Assembly: GCA_014381485.1 (NCBI GenBank)
Contig: JACNLN010000119.1
Coordinates: 1-6,350, forward strand
Direction: 5' to 3'
Origin: Fidelibacterota bacterium
Lineage (GTDB): Bacteria > Fidelibacterota > Marinisomatia > Marinisomatales > CAZVFT01
Length of the DNA stretch: 6,350 nucleotides
Part shown: one piece after another, positions 5,913 to 6,350 of the stretch
How the letters are laid out: every line of letters starts with the position of its first letter
How positions within the stretch are numbered: position 1 is the first letter of the stretch
Translations under genes and position numbers: made by a program
The notes under the pieces: model-generated
Told to the model about the DNA's origin: nothing
What the model saw: the letters and a program-made list of their open reading frames with translations, nothing else
Database searches by the model: none

Positions 5913-6166
5913 GGCTATGTTCTAAATACGATCTGTTTTAATGCCATATTATGAGGAAACTGAATTGTGCATATCTATAGCCCCGTCCTTCAGGGCGGGG
6001 TTGAGAATATGAACAAACGTCGTTACGCCGTTCACGGCGTTATTTTCAAAGATACAATAAAGGGCGTGAACGCCCTGACTTGTTTTAGCAATTTTATTCC
6101 CCGCCCTGAAGGACGGGGCTACAAATTGGTTTATGTATTTATTCAGTTGTTTCATAGAACATAGCC
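5913..6166. mobile_element. Non-autonomous miniature inverted-repeat element (MITE), 254 bp
   Basis: The element begins GGCTATGTTCTA (5913-5924) and ends with its exact complement TAGAACATAGCC (6155-6166). It is flanked by the 8-bp direct repeat CCTGTAAT (5905-5912 and 6167-6174). A further inverted match, ACTGAAT (5959-5965) with ATTCAGT (6141-6147), continues the symmetry inward, and a 144-bp hairpin-rich core occupies 5978-6121. It encodes no credible protein, so it must have been moved in trans. An 8-bp duplication with ends of the form GGCnnTG recalls some IS1595-type elements, and IS6-type ends also start GGC with 8-bp duplications. The parent family is therefore an inference from memory. 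The insertion lies 64 bases past the FmdB-family stop and interrupts no gene. Confidence 0.78.
5978..6121. repeat. BIME-like core: four nested, symmetrically inverted hairpins
   Basis: The 23-bp segments 5978-6000 and 6099-6121 are perfect reverse complements. Each is itself a hairpin: the left one has an 8-bp stem, 5981-5988 with 5993-6000, loop TTCA and one G.T pair at 5986/5995. On the other strand the same position becomes a C.A mismatch, so the hairpin is strand-specific, as in REP sequences. The right copy, read on the minus strand, is preceded by GTAG (6122-6119); the left copy has ATAG. Inside are two 16-base hairpins in opposite orientation, 6025-6040 and 6061-6076. Gaps of 24 and 22 bases separate the outer and inner hairpins on each side, so the whole core is close to palindromic. 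Confidence 0.75.
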
Positions 6167-6174
6167 CCTGTAAT
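6167..6174. repeat. Right 8-bp target-site duplication of the MITE
   Basis: This is an exact copy of the left CCTGTAAT, directly abutting the right terminal inverted repeat. It runs into a small hairpin, TTAATC (6174-6179) with GATTAA (6185-6190), which has no T-run. From here to the right edge of the window the AT-rich sequence holds no gene I can support. Confidence 0.8.
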
Positions 6175-6350
6175 TAATCGTCGTGATTAAATGTAAGGAA
6201 ATTTTTCTGTGTACTTGAATGACTAAATTATTACATAAGACTTATTTCAGTATTATGTTGTTACTTCAAACATCAGAGATTAGCCAGAAGCCATTGATAT
6301 ATTTAATCATGTTGGATTATAGCAATTAGTTTGTCCTAAGTGGTAAGCGA

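Noticed and set aside
5978..6121. CRISPR array or tRNA-like structure
   Set aside because: The repeats are inverted rather than direct, with no regular spacers, and no tRNA arms or anticodon loop can be fitted.
5949..6164. Overlapping plus- and minus-strand frames of 65-68 codons
   Set aside because: Both lie wholly within the inverted-repeat element, and their similar peptides (SPVLQGG... and APSFRAG...) simply come from translating the hairpin arms.
6219..6329. 36-codon plus-strand frame starting at ATG 6219
   Set aside because: No ribosome site at usable distance, no recognisable features, and its length is expected by chance.

Overview
The window looks like a chromosomal segment of a Gram-negative bacterium with moderately AT-rich DNA. 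It carries a TonB/ExbB/ExbD energy-transduction set, a periplasmic-type S41 protease and a predicted secreted or outer-membrane protein. The ExbB-ExbD-ExbD-TonB order, the CtpA-like protease and two short intergenic repeats are all reminiscent of the FCB group (Bacteroidetes, Marinimicrobia and relatives). That placement is inference from general style, and no marker gene is present to fix it.

Layout. Positions 1-486 hold no gene but several repeats: a 16-bp palindrome (19-34), a GC-rich cluster of hairpins resembling REP elements (about 111-213), and two short sequences resembling dispersed intergenic repeats (313-335 and 350-375). Six genes then run right to left on the minus strand. In transcription order they are a secreted, probably beta-barrel, protein (5268-4357), a CtpA/Prc-type S41 protease (4267-2666), exbB (2593-1958), exbD copy 1 (1939-1541), exbD copy 2 (1544-1137) and tonB (1134-487). 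The last four are almost gap-free and use weak or alternative start signals, so they look like one translationally coupled operon. A sigma70-like promoter candidate lies just before exbB and another just before the secreted-protein gene. Divergently on the plus strand is a small FmdB-family zinc-ribbon protein (5631-5840).

Downstream of the FmdB gene is the most distinctive feature: a 254-bp miniature inverted-repeat element (5913-6166). It has perfect 12-bp terminal inverted repeats and is flanked by a perfect 8-bp direct repeat (CCTGTAAT), the footprint of a transposition event. Inside it is a symmetrical nest of four hairpins. The outer pair forms a perfect 23-bp inverted repeat and resembles REP sequences with a GTAG foot. 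The inner pair differ from each other only by two compensatory base-pair swaps. No transposase is encoded.

How the genes work together. ExbB and the two ExbDs should form the proton-driven inner-membrane motor that energises TonB, which spans the periplasm to an outer-membrane receptor not encoded here. The S41 protease and the secreted protein are envelope proteins. Their co-orientation with the motor genes suggests an envelope gene neighbourhood but does not prove a shared pathway.
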